This document shows, in pieces, positions 35,738 to 47,969 of a stretch of DNA of 64,000 bases. The notes under the pieces were generated by a model. The model was not told the DNA's origin, did no database searches, and saw nothing but the letters and a program-made list of their open reading frames with translations. This DNA is from Physcomitrium patens. Taxonomy: Eukaryota > Streptophyta > Bryopsida > Funariales > Funariaceae. Where the stretch lies: the NCBI RefSeq assembly GCF_000002425.4, contig NC_037266.1:3034007-3098006 (forward strand), read 5' to 3'. Position 1 is the first letter of the stretch. Each line of letters begins with the position of its first letter. A program made the translations under genes and the position numbers.

Positions 35738-38150
35738 AGTCAATTGTTTAATTAATATGTAACACATATAATAATCTTTGTAACCTAGTAAGATGACAAT
35801 CACTAATTTCTTTCATGTTAATTACCAAATATTAGAATAAATAATATTGCAAAGAATCAATTAAAAACTTATAATTATATATACAAAGTATTTTAGGTAG
35901 CTTTGGATTCAAATTAAAATTTCAATAGTGGAAAGATCAACATACCATCATTGTATCAATGTATATAGAAGATAATCTATAGACTTGATAATTTCAATCT
36001 TATCACTTCAAACACCATCTTCTTTGAGGGTTACCTAAGAGCCCATGTCAAATTTCTTAGGTATAGGGTATCTCTAGATATCTTTGTCATTGTAGGCAAT
36101 ATCTAACTATATGTTATTTCTTGGAATCATATTTTTACTTTCTATGCAATTTAAACATGAAAATCTTCACTTTGATAAACAATTAAATACAAAACCTTGT
36201 AAGCAAATGAAAGAAAGTATTACAATATTCTCTTGGTAGCAATCTCCTATAAATGAAAAACATCATACAAAACACAAGAACATTTTTGCATCAAAACCAA
36301 ATACCTTGGTTGAATTAAAGACCGAATTAGAATAGATTGATGATTTAGATAGTCCTACTTATCTAGGGATGAAAATTGATGAGAAGCAAGGTCTTGGTAG
36401 TAAGACTAGGTGAATAAATTCTCTTATTTGTACATTACATTTGACAAATCTTTTTTTCTTGCAAACAATTCATGATTTATCTAATCAAATGTAGAATAGC
36501 TTGACAAATATTAGGCATGTTGAGTTGTAATACTAACTTATGCCCATTGACAAAGTTCTTTCTAAAAGAAGCATCTAAAATTATCGTCTTGAAATAAAAT
36601 CTACAATAGAATTTGAATGTCTTAAATTTGGTTTGTTTAAGTGACTCAAATGTGTAAAAGCTCATTTTTTATTAAATTAAAATTGATATAGAATCTTATC
36701 CAATGTGATTAATTACAATAGAAATGCCTACATTAGCATAAGAATCATGCACATAAATTAGTATATTATATTATTTGATTATATTTGGAATAAATAACTA
36801 GATGCTAATATATTAGACTTGATCACACTAATAATCTCATCTAAATAGTGGAGAAGCTTATGGGAGTTGGAAGCCAAACTTTTAGATCAAAACCTTGCTT
36901 ATTTGAAAGATTGGAGACAATGGACAAAGTTTCAAAAAATAGCCACTCTTGTCATAATTGAGCATTACATTCCATTTGCCTTACTTAGTACCTAAAAATT
37001 TAGATGCCCATCCTTCCTTAATCACCGTTCTTCTAAACAATCTTTGAGGTTACTAGCAAGCTTTGTAAACTAAGATTTATGTGAGTCTTTGTAATAGATG
37101 CCAACACCTCTTCCACTCTTCATAGTATCAGAACTTCTTCTTCAAAATCGCTTGCAAAATTCTGTTGTAATGCTAGAAAATCCTAATTTCTATTATAGGC
37201 CATACTAAAAACAAGAATATAGCCAAAAGAGGAAAGGTGGCACAGTTTGTGGAGGGATATGTGCCACACATTTAGTGGCTAGGATCACATGCAATGCACA
37301 TATGAGTAGTTCACAAATCCTTCAAACTTGAGGTCTTTAGTTAAACAAAATATTTTCTAATGTTGAAATGTTATTGATCTTTGTAGGGCATATACATGAA
37401 AAGAAGAATTGGAGATCAATCTTGGAAATTGTTGCAAAGGCTTATATATATCTGTTGTAGGTTTGGAAGCTAATTGTAATTAAGTTAGATTTTTTTTTAT
37501 TGTAAATTGATCATTAAATGTTGTGGCTTTATTCTTACATTGAATATAAGTACAATAAACACATGTTTGGAAGCTTGCAAGCAACAAAGGTCAAAATTAG
37601 TAATAGCATTTGCCTATTTAAATTTATGTTTATTATTAGATATTTTGATATGCCATTGATTATTAACCTTAAATATTTGGCTATATAATTCAAATTCTTA
37701 ACTAATTAAGTGCATAACTTTGTTTCAAAGTTGTAATATGCCTATTGCCTCAAGTTTGTTTTAAGAGTCATACAATTGCATATAATCACATTATAAGGTC
37801 AACATATTAGCATTTGATTGACTCCTCACAAATGAATATAATTATACACATGTGATAGAACATTAGAATTGGTTTCATTTGAAAATAGAATACATATTCA
37901 TTCTTTCTAGTCAAATACTGTAGAAAAAGCTTCTAATTGATAGTATATAATAAATCAATTTATTCCAATTTTAACAAGTTGGTCATGATTTGTAAGAAGT
38001 GAATGAAATATTTGAGTGATATTGATATTAGCTTAAATTTGACAATACAAAGTATAAGACAATATTTAAGTTTGACAACAAAGTGGACATATTCCACTGT
38101 TGTATTGTTTATATTACCATATATAAGTTTTGGTTTTTCAATGGTCTACA
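35738..38150. other. AT-rich sequence, nothing recognised
   Basis: No ORF beyond about 60 codons and no domain I can name. It is probably old transposon debris judging by base composition and position between retroelement fragments. Confidence 0.35.
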
Positions 38151-38154
38151 TCAA

Positions 38155-38310
38155 ACGAACCGTTCTGACCTATTTTGACACAACCTTCCATTTGAAACTT
38201 CTTTCTCGTCAAATTCTTCATCCTTGTCTAGTACTACAACATGGGATTTTTATCTTCTTCCCAATGCATCCACTATCTTATACTGCTCAAAAAGAAAGAT
38301 AAAAAAATAA
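38155..38310 (-). pseudogene. Chromovirus chromodomain / integrase-tail fragment
   Basis: The plus-strand text CCATTTGAAACTTCTTTCTC, TCAAATTCTTCATCC and TTTTTATCTTCTTCCCAATG is collinear with 56210-56330 of copy B (chromodomain start and end of integrase read on the minus strand), with many differences. No matching element parts are visible on either side, so it is an isolated fragment. Confidence 0.55.
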
Positions 38311-38479
38311 TAATCAGTTCTATGCTTTGTCAAGTTATAGAGCTGTAAATACAACTTATAGAATACAACTTATAGAGGGAGGAATTGTATCTCATTGAGA
38401 ATGGAGTAATCTAAGAAATATGTCCATCAAGTTGATAATCCACAAGAGAAAACAGGACAGAAATGGGAGACTTGTTTGA

Positions 38480-41450
38480 TGATGGCAGCTTTACTGTACA
38501 GATTGGACGGACATTTCTCACACGTTACTTCGATTTTTAGACTATTATTCATATTATTCATATGAAGTAACTATTGTAAGTTCAACTACAAGCTTCTTCA
38601 TTCGAGGATGTCATGTTAGAAACAGTTTACAATTTGTTGATCAGGCCAAAAGCATCATTGTCTCTGGACGGCTACCACAAGAGCTACTTCGTATGACTCG
38701 TACATATGATGAAATTGAGGCTATGATGCATTTTACCAACATCATTTTTGTACTCTAATCTGCATTGAAGAGTGACTACTACGTCGCTCATTTCCCTTCT
38801 CATACAAATATTTCTCCTTTGTTTACTCTTAAAGCAGATATCAGTTGTTGAACAATGAATAATAACAAGATAGTCCACCCAATACAACATTTCATTGCGT
38901 TCAAAACATCGGCACTTCCTTTACAACTGAATTCCCTCTTCAGCTGGTTGTAGAGTAGTCATTTGTTTCACCTTCATGTCTCCTTTCAAGTCTGTTTAGT
39001 TGGTTGAAGGATTATCATAAATACATGTAAAATCTACCAGGACCTTTGTTCGGAAAGCTGCGCTACCGTGATGAGGACAACGCAAACGCTTCCGCAGACA
39101 TTTATCCTCTCCTTTATGAGGCGGGTTCGTCTGCTTACATGGAACTTCGAATGCTGGATAAAACTGTTTGCAAATGCACATTGAGTGGAAGGTTGTCTTC
39201 CGTATATACCTTCGGCGTAGGTAATTTGTTGAGCAACATATTTAATAGGTACAACTCATGGCAAAGCTGCACTTCGATTGTCGATTGCGTCATTGGTCGC
39301 ACAGTGTGCAGGCAGAACACCCACATCTTCGTTTAAACGAACCTTTTTATAGCAAACAGGTGAAACCGGGTAGGATAAAACAACTATCCACGAGAAGCTC
39401 GAACATCGCACCAGGAGGCACATGCGCGTCCTCATAACATCTCTGAAGTGGTTATGTCAAGGACCATAATCCACCTCCTGGCTATCTCCACAGCGATACC
39501 GGGTGCGGAGCAATTGGTTTACAATAATCACTGCCTCGACAAGCGACAACCCACCGACACACTCAGCAAGCTGCACGTAACCCCACCTTAAAATCAAAGC
39601 CAAATGTTCCTCCACCTACTTCACGGACCCTTCGCAACAGTGGTTCGACCGATTTTGTAGCTATATCTAATCATGCGAGAATAGAGATCAGAACCACAGC
39701 CATGGTTTAATATTCGTCCACATATCATCTTTCAGAGTGGTAACGGATTAAAATGTTCATCACTTCTCTTGACCACACTCGATACCTAACATACATGCTC
39801 ACCTCCAAGTGAGCACGGCAGCCCCAGAACCGTGACCCAGATTTCCACCAAAATCTAAGGTCCGGTCACTAATTCAACGATCCTTCGCAACAGTAGTTCA
39901 ACGGATCTTGTAGCAATATCAAACCACGCGGAAATAGAGATCAGAACCACAGCCATGGTTTAATATTCGTCCACATGTCATCCTTCAGAGTGGTAACGGA
40001 TTAAAATGTTCATCACTTCTCTTGACCAAACAGGATAACCTCACAGCATTACACAAAGCGGAGTCACCCAAACAAGTGATATAGCATCAGGAACAGGACT
40101 TTTCCTCATACCGCAGTTGGAAGGGGAATCCAATATTCTCATCCTATGCTTTCGAAACTCTATCATCTGTCCATAACCCCGCCACGTTCACCGACGTCCA
40201 CCCACAAATGCGAGCTGATTGAACCAACCAGCTCCCGCATCAGACCCTCACATCCTTCTGTTCACCGGACATGTCCAACACCCCCTCCCCCCCCCGCACA
40301 GCGGACCTAGTACTCTGCTCAGATCCATTCTTGTTATTCACGGATGACCAAAGCCATCTCCATAGTCTAACATGTATAATTTCGGTTAGTCGTCACAGCA
40401 GCACACCGACAAAAGAACAACTCATTCGATATTCATGACAGTGGATAATCGTCAGAGAACTTTCACTCTCATCCACGGCATTCGCCATGTAAGAAGGTGT
40501 CCTAAGATTTGCGTTTGTATCTCATCACTCGATCCACCGGCGCCGGGGGCTACCACTCAACCACTCCCAACCGTACTACACCCACCACGTTGGCAATCAT
40601 GTGCCGTCACATTCAGAGCTCCCACCCCTCCCTCGACTCAGCTCAACTTCACAAAAGCTCCCCCGCCACACCACATACTACCACCCCTCTACCCCAAGAG
40701 CTCAGTCTCTGACCAGTTTATCACTCACATATCTCAGTAGCAGAACTGGCTTATACTGGTAATAAAAAATCCTCATAGCTCGCACCCGCACCACACCATC
40801 TCCGCACAACGCATTCCCACGTCTACTTGCCTCGCATCCTCCGACAACACCGCACGCACACAAACATGGAAAACCCTAAAACGCCCGCTCATCGCACACT
40901 CCCATGACCTGCAAGGATCGGTCCCAACTAAGCTGGACGCGAAGGGACCCTCCAACGCCCTCGCACACAAGAAACTGAAAGCACAAACACACACTCCGCC
41001 GCCGCATGATCTCCGAGATGGATCCACACAAGACAACCCGCCCAGTCCTGCCGTCAGCTCTCACCCGCCGGGCGCACTCTGAGCATTAGGTCGGAAAGGA
41101 CACCATATATAGGGTTCGATTCACATCCTCAGGTATCCTTTCCCCTGCAAATAATATGGGCCACTGATGTGCTCAACGTCCCCAACGGATGGAACACTCA
41201 ACGCCCATGCTTACCAAGTAGCTTTCGTAATCTGCACCGCATTACCCCTTAACGGTGGTGTGTCGAACCTGACGTACGATGTTGTTCCGGCTGTTCGGAG
41301 GACTTTGTCGAAGCGGCACAACAACTCCGTGCGCATCCTGCATGCGCCTCGCAGGTCCTCATTCGTCCTTCTGACATTCACAAGTCCCCCTTGGATAAAG
41401 GGACACTCGAACAACTTGGAATTTTATGTTTTTATCGTTTTAAGTATTGT
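38480..41450. other. GC-richer intergenic block without a recognisable gene
   Basis: Composition resembles gene-associated DNA and a TATATATAGGG sits near 41106, but ORFs (for example 39046-39336 plus, 40773-41036 minus, 41167-41505 plus) show no family features or convincing exon borders. It may be promoter or leader sequence of a gene disrupted on either side by transposons. Confidence 0.35.
39629..40028 (+). repeat. Local direct duplication (about 147 bp, offset 253 bp)
   Basis: 39629-39775 and 39882-40028 share CTTCGCAACAGT..GTTC, AGAGATCAGAACCACAGCCA, and a long stretch ending ATCACTTCTCTTGACCA. The second halves are almost identical and the first halves more diverged. Confidence 0.85.
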
Positions 41451-41785
41451 AAATCTTTACCAACACAGTAATATCAATGATATTGTGCCTTACTATCAAT
41501 TTTAAAATGAACATGTATAGCTAGACATGCTTTATTATAATTGTGGCATTTTCTAGGTTGAAACAATATAAGTAATCTTGTAGCAATTTTCCAAATGACA
41601 ATTCTTGAAATATTTATGGTAGTTTTTGGTTCTCTATGATTGATAAATTTTTTACAAATTGAACTTGGAACTTGTTTTTGCTTTATTTATTCTATCATAT
41701 TATTAATAATTAGCTATTGATTTCAATAGATGTCACCATAAAAAAAACTATAATAAGTTTTCATACATTTCTTAGGTTTTTATAT

Positions 41786-42324
41786 TGTCAAGGACATGAA
41801 TCTCAAAGAAAAAAAATCTTCAGTACCTTCTTGTATCATTGAAGAGAACTTGAAAGTCACTTTAAAAGTATTACAATATTAAATTAGAATGGATAGTGCC
41901 AAAAAAAGAAACTAGAAAGTCTTTAAACAAGACTAAAGTTGAGAGTGTCATTGATAAGAGTAAAGAAGGCTTCATTCTTGCCTCCATATATCTTCTTAAC
42001 TAAGAGCTATGTGGTGATGTCTTATATGACCTCCTAAATGTGTTGACTTTGCAAGATACGTTTCTTAACTAGGAAGGCAAATTTTTCTATATACGCATTA
42101 CATAATTAGCATGTTTTACAAGCTACCAAAACATAGTTAACTTGTTGACCAAGTTTCTAACCTACCAATCAACTACAAACACATATTAAGTCCAGCAATA
42201 TCTATAAAGCTTCTAGGAAGCTTCTCTAAAAGGTCTTATGAAATTAACTTAGTTTTATCTACTTTTACTTATTCCTACCTAATCATATAATTATTTACTA
42301 AAATACCTATGTATGTCTGTGACA
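41786..42324 (-). repeat. 3' LTR of copy C (539 bp)
   Basis: On the plus strand it begins TGTCAAGGACATGAATC and ends GTCTGTGACA, collinear with the other LTRs of the family. Confidence 0.9.
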
Positions 42325-42339
42325 TTATCCTCCTTTATA

Positions 42340-42790
42340 TGGACAAGTTCGTTAAAGAGTGGTCTTTATATGTTGCAGAAATCCAAGATGCAACTAATTG
42401 TATTTGCCACATACTCTGCTCTTTGTTATCTTCAAAGATGGTTAAAAGGCCTTCTCAGCCATTGATAGTATCCCATACCATGGCAAGAAGACCACCCTAT
42501 TATTTGGTCATTTTTAAAGCCTTTATAATTTCTTTCAAATAAAATATTTAGAATATAATGAGGAGTTTTTCCTACCTCTAATAAAATTACCAAACATCAG
42601 GAGTCTAACATTTTAACATTGTGATATTAAACATGTTGTATCTTGCCATCTATTCCAAGAAAGATATGTTGTTCTAAAGGATCTTTATCTTGATTTTGTT
42701 GTCTTGAAGGTTGTCACAATCGCAATATTTCATTTGGTAAGTCCACAAATCAAAGCTCTTGAATTAAATCTATTGGTTGTTGATTCTCTA
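42340..42790 (-). pseudogene. Decayed extra reading frame (env position) of copy C
   Basis: Collinear at the DNA level with the roughly 140-codon frame at 47458-47880 of copy A, but with no long open frame left on the minus strand. It shows that the extra segment is an old part of this subfamily. Confidence 0.6.
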
Positions 42791-42989
42791 TCTCTTTAAC
42801 TACATACAAGGTACAAAGAAGGATAGAAAATAGAGTGTTATCTTCCTTTATTCTTGTTTCTTTCATTGGAAAGATTTGCTATTTTTCATCTTGGTTTTGA
42901 TAGATGTCATTGAAGAAAGGCTTCAACTTTCTTTGTTGTATTTGAATGATTCTTTGATGGCTCTCATGTTCATTCACTAATATCATATC

Positions 42990-43190
42990 TGTGCTAATAA
43001 ATAAGATATTCCAACCTATTTCGGCACCACCTTGAGTCTAAGACTTCTTCCACGTCAAATTCTTGATTATTGTCCACTTCTATAAGATAAGGTGTCGTTT
43101 GTCTTCTTCTTGAGATATTCATTGTGTTATACAGCTTAAGAAAGGACACATGAATTATAGTGTAGATCTTCATATGCTCCAATAAATGAA
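42990..43190 (-). pseudogene. Chromodomain remnant of copy C
   Basis: The 62-codon stretch 42994-43182 ends the integrase (MKIYTIIHVSFLKLY) and enters the chromodomain (NQEFDVEEVLDSRWCRNRLE, YLIY). It stops where the family has HWRGYD. Confidence 0.8.
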
Positions 43191-43199
43191 ATTGATAAG

Positions 43200-44400
43200 C
43201 AAAAAAATTGATTTATTTACAAATAGGAAAAGGTCTCAGCATATGATAATCCAACTTATCATAAGGACAAGTAGTCTTGATATTGTGATGAAGTAATCAT
43301 ACCTTGTCACTTACGTTAAATTATATTTGCTCCTTGTGATAGGCATCTACTTGGTCTTTTGTTGTTCTTGAGTTTCTTTTAATTGTATCTTCATTGTTGC
43401 ATGTAGTTGTGAAAAATGATTTGTTAAATCCTCCATTAGATGATTATCAACTTTTAAAAAATAAAAAGTGTCAAGCTATGGATGATAACTATAATTAGGA
43501 AAGAAAGGTGTTTATTGAATGGAAGAATGTACCAAATTATTGTATGCAAACTTTATCAATGGCAAAAGAATTGTCCAATCATCTTAATGATAGTTGATGG
43601 TATATCTCAAATACTGTTCCAAAATTTAATTCACCTATTCCATTTGCCTATCAGTTTGAAGATGAAAAGCCAAAAAAAGCTTTATATCCACCTTTAGAAT
43701 TTTGAATAGGATTTTCTAAAATCTTGATACAAATTGAGTCCTTCTACCCAATATAATATCCTTTGGTAATCTATGATAGCAATGAATATTGTCAATGAAA
43801 AGATTAGTTGTTTCTTGACTTGAAATAGATTTTGTACATGATACAAAATCTGCCATTTTAGTGAAGCAATCTATAATTACAAATATAGAATCATAAGAAC
43901 TCAAACTTAAAAGATTTGTAATAAAATCCATAGAAATAGAAGACCATGGTTGTTCAAATACAGGCAATGGTTGGAAAAGTCTATAGGATTGATGACGAGG
44001 AGTTTTTAATCTTGAACAAACGTGACATGATTGGACAAAGTCTTTTATCACCTTCCATATTTATGGCCACCAAAAATCTCTGGATTTAAGCTTTGAAGAC
44101 TTGTTGTACCCAAAATATTATGTTGCTAGAAAGTCATGACATGCTTGAAGAACATATAAATGTGCTTGTCCTTCCGAAATATATAAATGTCCTTCAAAAT
44201 AGAGAAGGTTATTCTTGAACTCAAACTTTGAAACATCATGAGACTTAAAAGAAAGATTCTTGATATCATAAATAAGAGGATCAGAGGACATACTTCATTA
44301 AATTTGTTTGACAAAGGTCGAATCAATAGTCAATGTTGATTTCATTACTTGAAGATGAAAATGCTCTAGCTTCAAGAGAATTGTTCTTTATTCACCAAAA
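43200..44400 (-). pseudogene. Integrase remnant of copy C
   Basis: The 111-codon stretch 43716-44051 carries SCHVCSRLKTPRHQSY (zinc cysteines), SISMDFITNLL (first catalytic D), VIIDCFTKMADFVSCTKS and KDIILGRRTQFVSRF, where the second catalytic D (SDRGTQF) has become G. The rest is in other frames. Confidence 0.8.
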
Positions 44401-44459
44401 GATATGTTTATTTCTTTTGATACAAGATAAGAGCATCTAAAAAGACCATCTAATAAACC

Positions 44460-44900
44460 TTTTTTTTTTGTAAGTTGATATGTGAACTTGAAATCAAAAC
44501 TTGATAATGACATCTTCCAATGGACTTGGCAACAATTCAAAACACTTGCCAATATGAAATACTTGAGGATCTTATAATCTATATGTATTATGACTGGACT
44601 TCAAGTGCCTTTTGGATAATGACACCATTCTTGAAATGAATCCATAATTATAAGTTCTTTATCTTGGATTTCATAGTTAATCTCAACTACTGAATTGTTT
44701 TTAGAATCGAAAGCTACTGGATGGAGTTTGTCATCTATTCCCATTTGTGACAATACTTCATTCAATGCAAAGTTTGATGCATCTATTCCCATAAAAAATG
44801 CCTTAGAAAAGTTGATGTGATACAAAGTTGGTGCAAAAGTAAATTCCTTCTTCAAAACAACAAATAATGCTTTGACTTCTTTATTCCACTTAAGTTTTTT
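44460..44900 (-). pseudogene. RNase H remnant of copy C
   Basis: The stretch 44601-44855 reads FFMGIDASNFALNEVLSQMG, INYEIQDKELIIMDSFQEW. The catalytic TDAS is IDAS, with the aspartate kept. Further stops lie on both sides. Confidence 0.8.
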
Positions 44901-44904
44901 TTAG

Positions 44905-45700
44905 AAGTCAACGTGTAAGTGGAGCTACAATTTGAAAAAAGTTCTTGATAAAGATTTGGTAATAATTAACAAAGCCCAAAAAACATTGCACATCTCTTAC
45001 TGTTCTTGGAATCTTCCAATTCATGATAGTTTGGACCTTCTTTGGATCCATCATAAGGCCTTCATTAGAAATGATGTATCCCAAAAAGTCAACTTGAGTA
45101 ATGTGGAATACACACTTTTTCATCTTTGCATATAATCCTACATCTTTTAGTTTTTGTAACACACAATGAACATGAACTTCATCATCTTTTGTGTTCTTAG
45201 AATAGATTAAAATATCTTTGAAATAATAAACAACAAAATTATCAAGAAACTCACAAAAGACATCATTCATTAGATGTTGAAAAGCAGTTGGTACATTTGT
45301 GAATAAAAAAAGGCATGATATTATATTCAAAATGTATACACTTACTTTAGAAAGCAATCTTCTATTCATCTCTTTGTTTGATGCAGACCAGAATATATGC
45401 TCCTCGTAGATCTATTTTTGTATAGATCTTTGCTTGATTTACTTAATCAAAAAGTCTTAAAATCAAAGAAAGAAGATACCTATTTTTGATGGTGATTATA
45501 TTAAGTCCTCAATAATCTATACACATCTATAGAGATCTGTCTTTTTTCTTTACAAATAAGATAGGAGCACTGATTGGAAATTTAGAATAGCATATAAAAT
45601 TTTTAGCCAAATTCTCATCAATGTACTTTTTGATTGCAGCCAATTAATTTTGTGATAGGCTATAGATTGATTCAAATCGTGGTTGAGTTCCTTCTTGAAT
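44905..45700 (-). pseudogene. Reverse transcriptase remnant of copy C
   Basis: The 153-codon stretch 44908-45369 covers [34 protein letters not shown] (YLDD has become YFKD), CVFHITQVDFLGYIISNEGL and VQCFLGFVNYYQIFIKNF. The N-terminal part up to about 45700 is in broken frames. Confidence 0.85.
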
Positions 45701-45779
45701 ATCAATGGTACAATCATAAGAACAATGTCTTAGAAGAATATTTACATTCTTATTTTCAAAAATATCCTAGAAATCTTAA

Positions 45780-46400
45780 TATTAGCTAAGAATACTACTT
45801 GATATCTTCTCACCATCAACAATAGATGTGGCATATATAGCAAAAGATGACCCTTCATTTGCGGCATGCATAAAAGCTTTTGTACCTATCAACAAGGGTT
45901 TGGATATACTAGACTTATAGATTTCTACTTGCCTAATAAGACCTTGGGCTAAATTATGGAAAAATTGAGATTGCAAGAAATCTAATCCATATAAAGATTA
46001 TATGTTTCTAACCACAATAATCCTAAAATGATTAGATTAAAAGGAGTCTTAATTACATTAAATATTATTAAACTATTGTGACTATTAGTTGCTACTTCTA
46101 CAAGAATAGTTTTATGTGTAACATCTCCAAAGGATAATGAACGTCTATCTATTATTTTTATATGTGTAAGTTTGATTTTCTTAATTAAATATATATATCT
46201 TATTTTTTGACAAATTCTTCATTTATAAAACAAGTTGAGGCTCTTGAATCCAATAACGCTAAGACTTTGTGATTTTTTGGTCATAAATAGACTTCTATTG
46301 TAAAACAAGGTGAGGGATCAGAGCAAAGAATATGACCTTTGATAGATGGTATATATGATTCTAGCTACATTATCTCTATTGTAGTTGCAGCAACTCGTTT
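45780..46400 (-). pseudogene. Protease remnant of copy C
   Basis: DNA-level collinearity with the protease of copies B and 18.3 kb. A short open stretch at 45782-45976 covers the protease/RT linker (GTKAFMHAANEGSSFAIYAT). The active-site region near 46240 is in a broken frame. Confidence 0.65.
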
Positions 46401-46859
46401 TTCAATACATTGTCCTCTTAGGCAATTGTACTTCTCATTTTATAATTACGTTGTTTTTTTGGACAATGTTGAGCAATATGTTTAGCTTCTCTACAATATC
46501 AACATAAGCCCTCTTGATATTGTCAATTCTTTTCCTGCTTTGAGAGAGATTTAAAATGTATCATATCAATTTATATTAGTTCTAGCTATGAAAAATAAGT
46601 TTTTGAAAACTTAGCAGCTGCCGTCATTATTTGATTTGTTCCTCTGCAACCATATATTTGTTCACCATGTCTTTCAAATAATTGATTGTCATATGTAATG
46701 GCTTGAATAATAAATTGTTCTAAAGATTTTGTCTTTGGCATCGTCAGTAACAAGTCATTGACATTATCCTTCAATCCATTTCGAAACTGATTGATAAGGG
46801 CTTTGTCATTCCAATCCATATCGCATGTAAGGTTTAAGAATTTAACAAAATATATGGTG
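46400..46859 (-). pseudogene. Distal part of gag of copy C, left of the inserted copy A
   Basis: Zinc-knuckle region near 46430-46520 and the capsid segment DMDWNDKALINQFRNGLKDNV within the open stretch ending at 46586. The rest of gag continues at 50916, after the insertion. Confidence 0.7.
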
Positions 46860-46864
46860 ATTGA

Positions 46865-47416
46865 TGTCAAGGAAAAAGACTCGATGACGGAAAATATACA
46901 CAAAAAGGCTATCTCGATATAATAAGTCAAAATATAAACAAGTAGGTATACTAAAAGGAAACTCGAATGGCTATTGCCACAAGACAAGAAACTAAAGACT
47001 CTTGAACCTGGACTAGAAGCAAGAAAGGAGTTGACAAGAGTGAAGAAGCCTTCACTCTTGTCTCTATATATACTATCTAACTAGGGGCTACGTGGCGACG
47101 TTCTATAGGACCTCCAATATGTGTTGACTTTGTAGGACACATGCCTTGACTTACAAGGCAAGTTTTTCTAAGTGTGGGCCACATAGTTAGCTTGATCTTC
47201 AAGCTAACAACATGTGTGGCACATGGCCAACTTGTTGACCACGTTTCTAATCCAAAAAGTCAATTAAAGACACCAATGAAGTCAAAGCAATGTCTAGGAA
47301 GTTTCTAGGAAGCTTCTATATTAAATATTATAGAATTAACTTACTTTTATCTACTTTTACTTACTTCTACCTATTTCTATATGTAATTATTAGCTTACAT
47401 GATTATGGCCGTGACA
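46865..47416 (-). repeat. 3' LTR of copy A (552 bp)
   Basis: It is identical to the left LTR of copy B through the U3 portion, and differs from it at two sites near the U5 end (GGAAAAAG for GGACAAAG, GACGG for GAGGG). Preceded on the minus strand by the polypurine tract AGAAGGGGGGGTAA (47417-47430). Confidence 0.95.
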
Positions 47417-47430
47417 TTACCCCCCCTTCT
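47417..47430 (-). other. Polypurine tract of copy A
   Basis: On the minus strand AGAAGGGGGGGTAA directly precedes the 3' LTR. Such tracts prime plus-strand DNA synthesis in LTR retrotransposons. Confidence 0.8.
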
Positions 47431-47457
47431 AGAGACGAGTTCCACGAGGAGCGGTCA

Positions 47458-47880
47458 TCATATGTTGAGGAAATCTATGATGCGATGAATTGTATTCGCC
47501 ACATATTTTGATCTCTGTTCTCTTCGAAGATGATTGATAGGGCCTCTCAACCATCGGTAGTGTCCCATACCAGGGCGGGAAGACCACCCAGTTATTTGAT
47601 CATTGTTGAGGCCTTCGTAACTTCCTTCGAATAGAATATTCGGAACACCATCAGGAGTTGTTCCTACCTCTAGCAAAATCACCAAACATCGGGAGTCCCT
47701 TCCCAAATCGTGATACCAAACGCGTTGTATCTCACCATCTGTTCGAAGAAGAACATGTCGTTCTTGAAGATCTTCATCTCGATTGCGTCGTCTTGAAGGT
47801 TGTGACAATCGTAATGTCTCGTCCGGCAAGTCAACAAACGAAGGTTCTTGAGTTGAATCCGCTGGTTGTTGGCTCTTCAT
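47458..47880 (-). CDS. Extra 140-residue reading frame of copy A, between chromodomain and 3' LTR
   Basis: An uninterrupted frame starting MKSQQPADSTQEPSFVDLPD and ending IHRIIDFLNI. It is separate from pol: the chromodomain frame stops about 90 bases upstream. It is polar and arginine-rich with no signal peptide or membrane segment, so it is not envelope-like. Features seen: an RRRNRDEDLQER stretch, HVLLRTDGEIQRVWYHDL, a glycine/tryptophan segment (GWSSRPGMGHYRWLRG) and a basic helix. I do not recognise a family. The same frame exists in copy B with one stop, and decayed in copy C. Whether it is translated is unknown. Confidence 0.55.
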   Translation of the reverse strand: MKSQQPADSTQEPSFVDLPDETLRLSQPSRRRNRDEDLQERHVLLRTDGEIQRVWYHDLGRDSRCLVILLEVGTTPDGVPNILFEGSYEGLNNDQITGWSSRPGMGHYRWLRGPINHLRREQRSKYVANTIHRIIDFLNI

Positions 47881-47969
47881 CTAATTAGCGTCACAATTAC
47901 AAAGAAGTTACAAACAAGGATAGAAAATTGAATGTTATCTTGCCTCAATCTTGTCTCTTTTATAAGAGA

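Noticed and set aside
40773-41064. Minus-strand ORFs of 62-87 codons in the GC-richer block.
   Set aside because: No domain, no splice context and no conserved start. Kept only as unexplained intergenic sequence.
41110-41130. GGTTCGATTCAC, a tRNA B-box-like sequence.
   Set aside because: No A box, no anticodon arm and no acceptor-stem pairing could be found around it.
47458-47880. Envelope protein (retrovirus-like env) as identity of the extra frame.
   Set aside because: No signal peptide, no hydrophobic membrane segment and no cleavage site; only the position is env-like.
47658-47888. Plus-strand 76-codon ORF opposite the extra frame of copy A (also 55752-55982).
   Set aside because: Shadow of the minus-strand frame. 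It is preserved in B only because the DNA is nearly identical.
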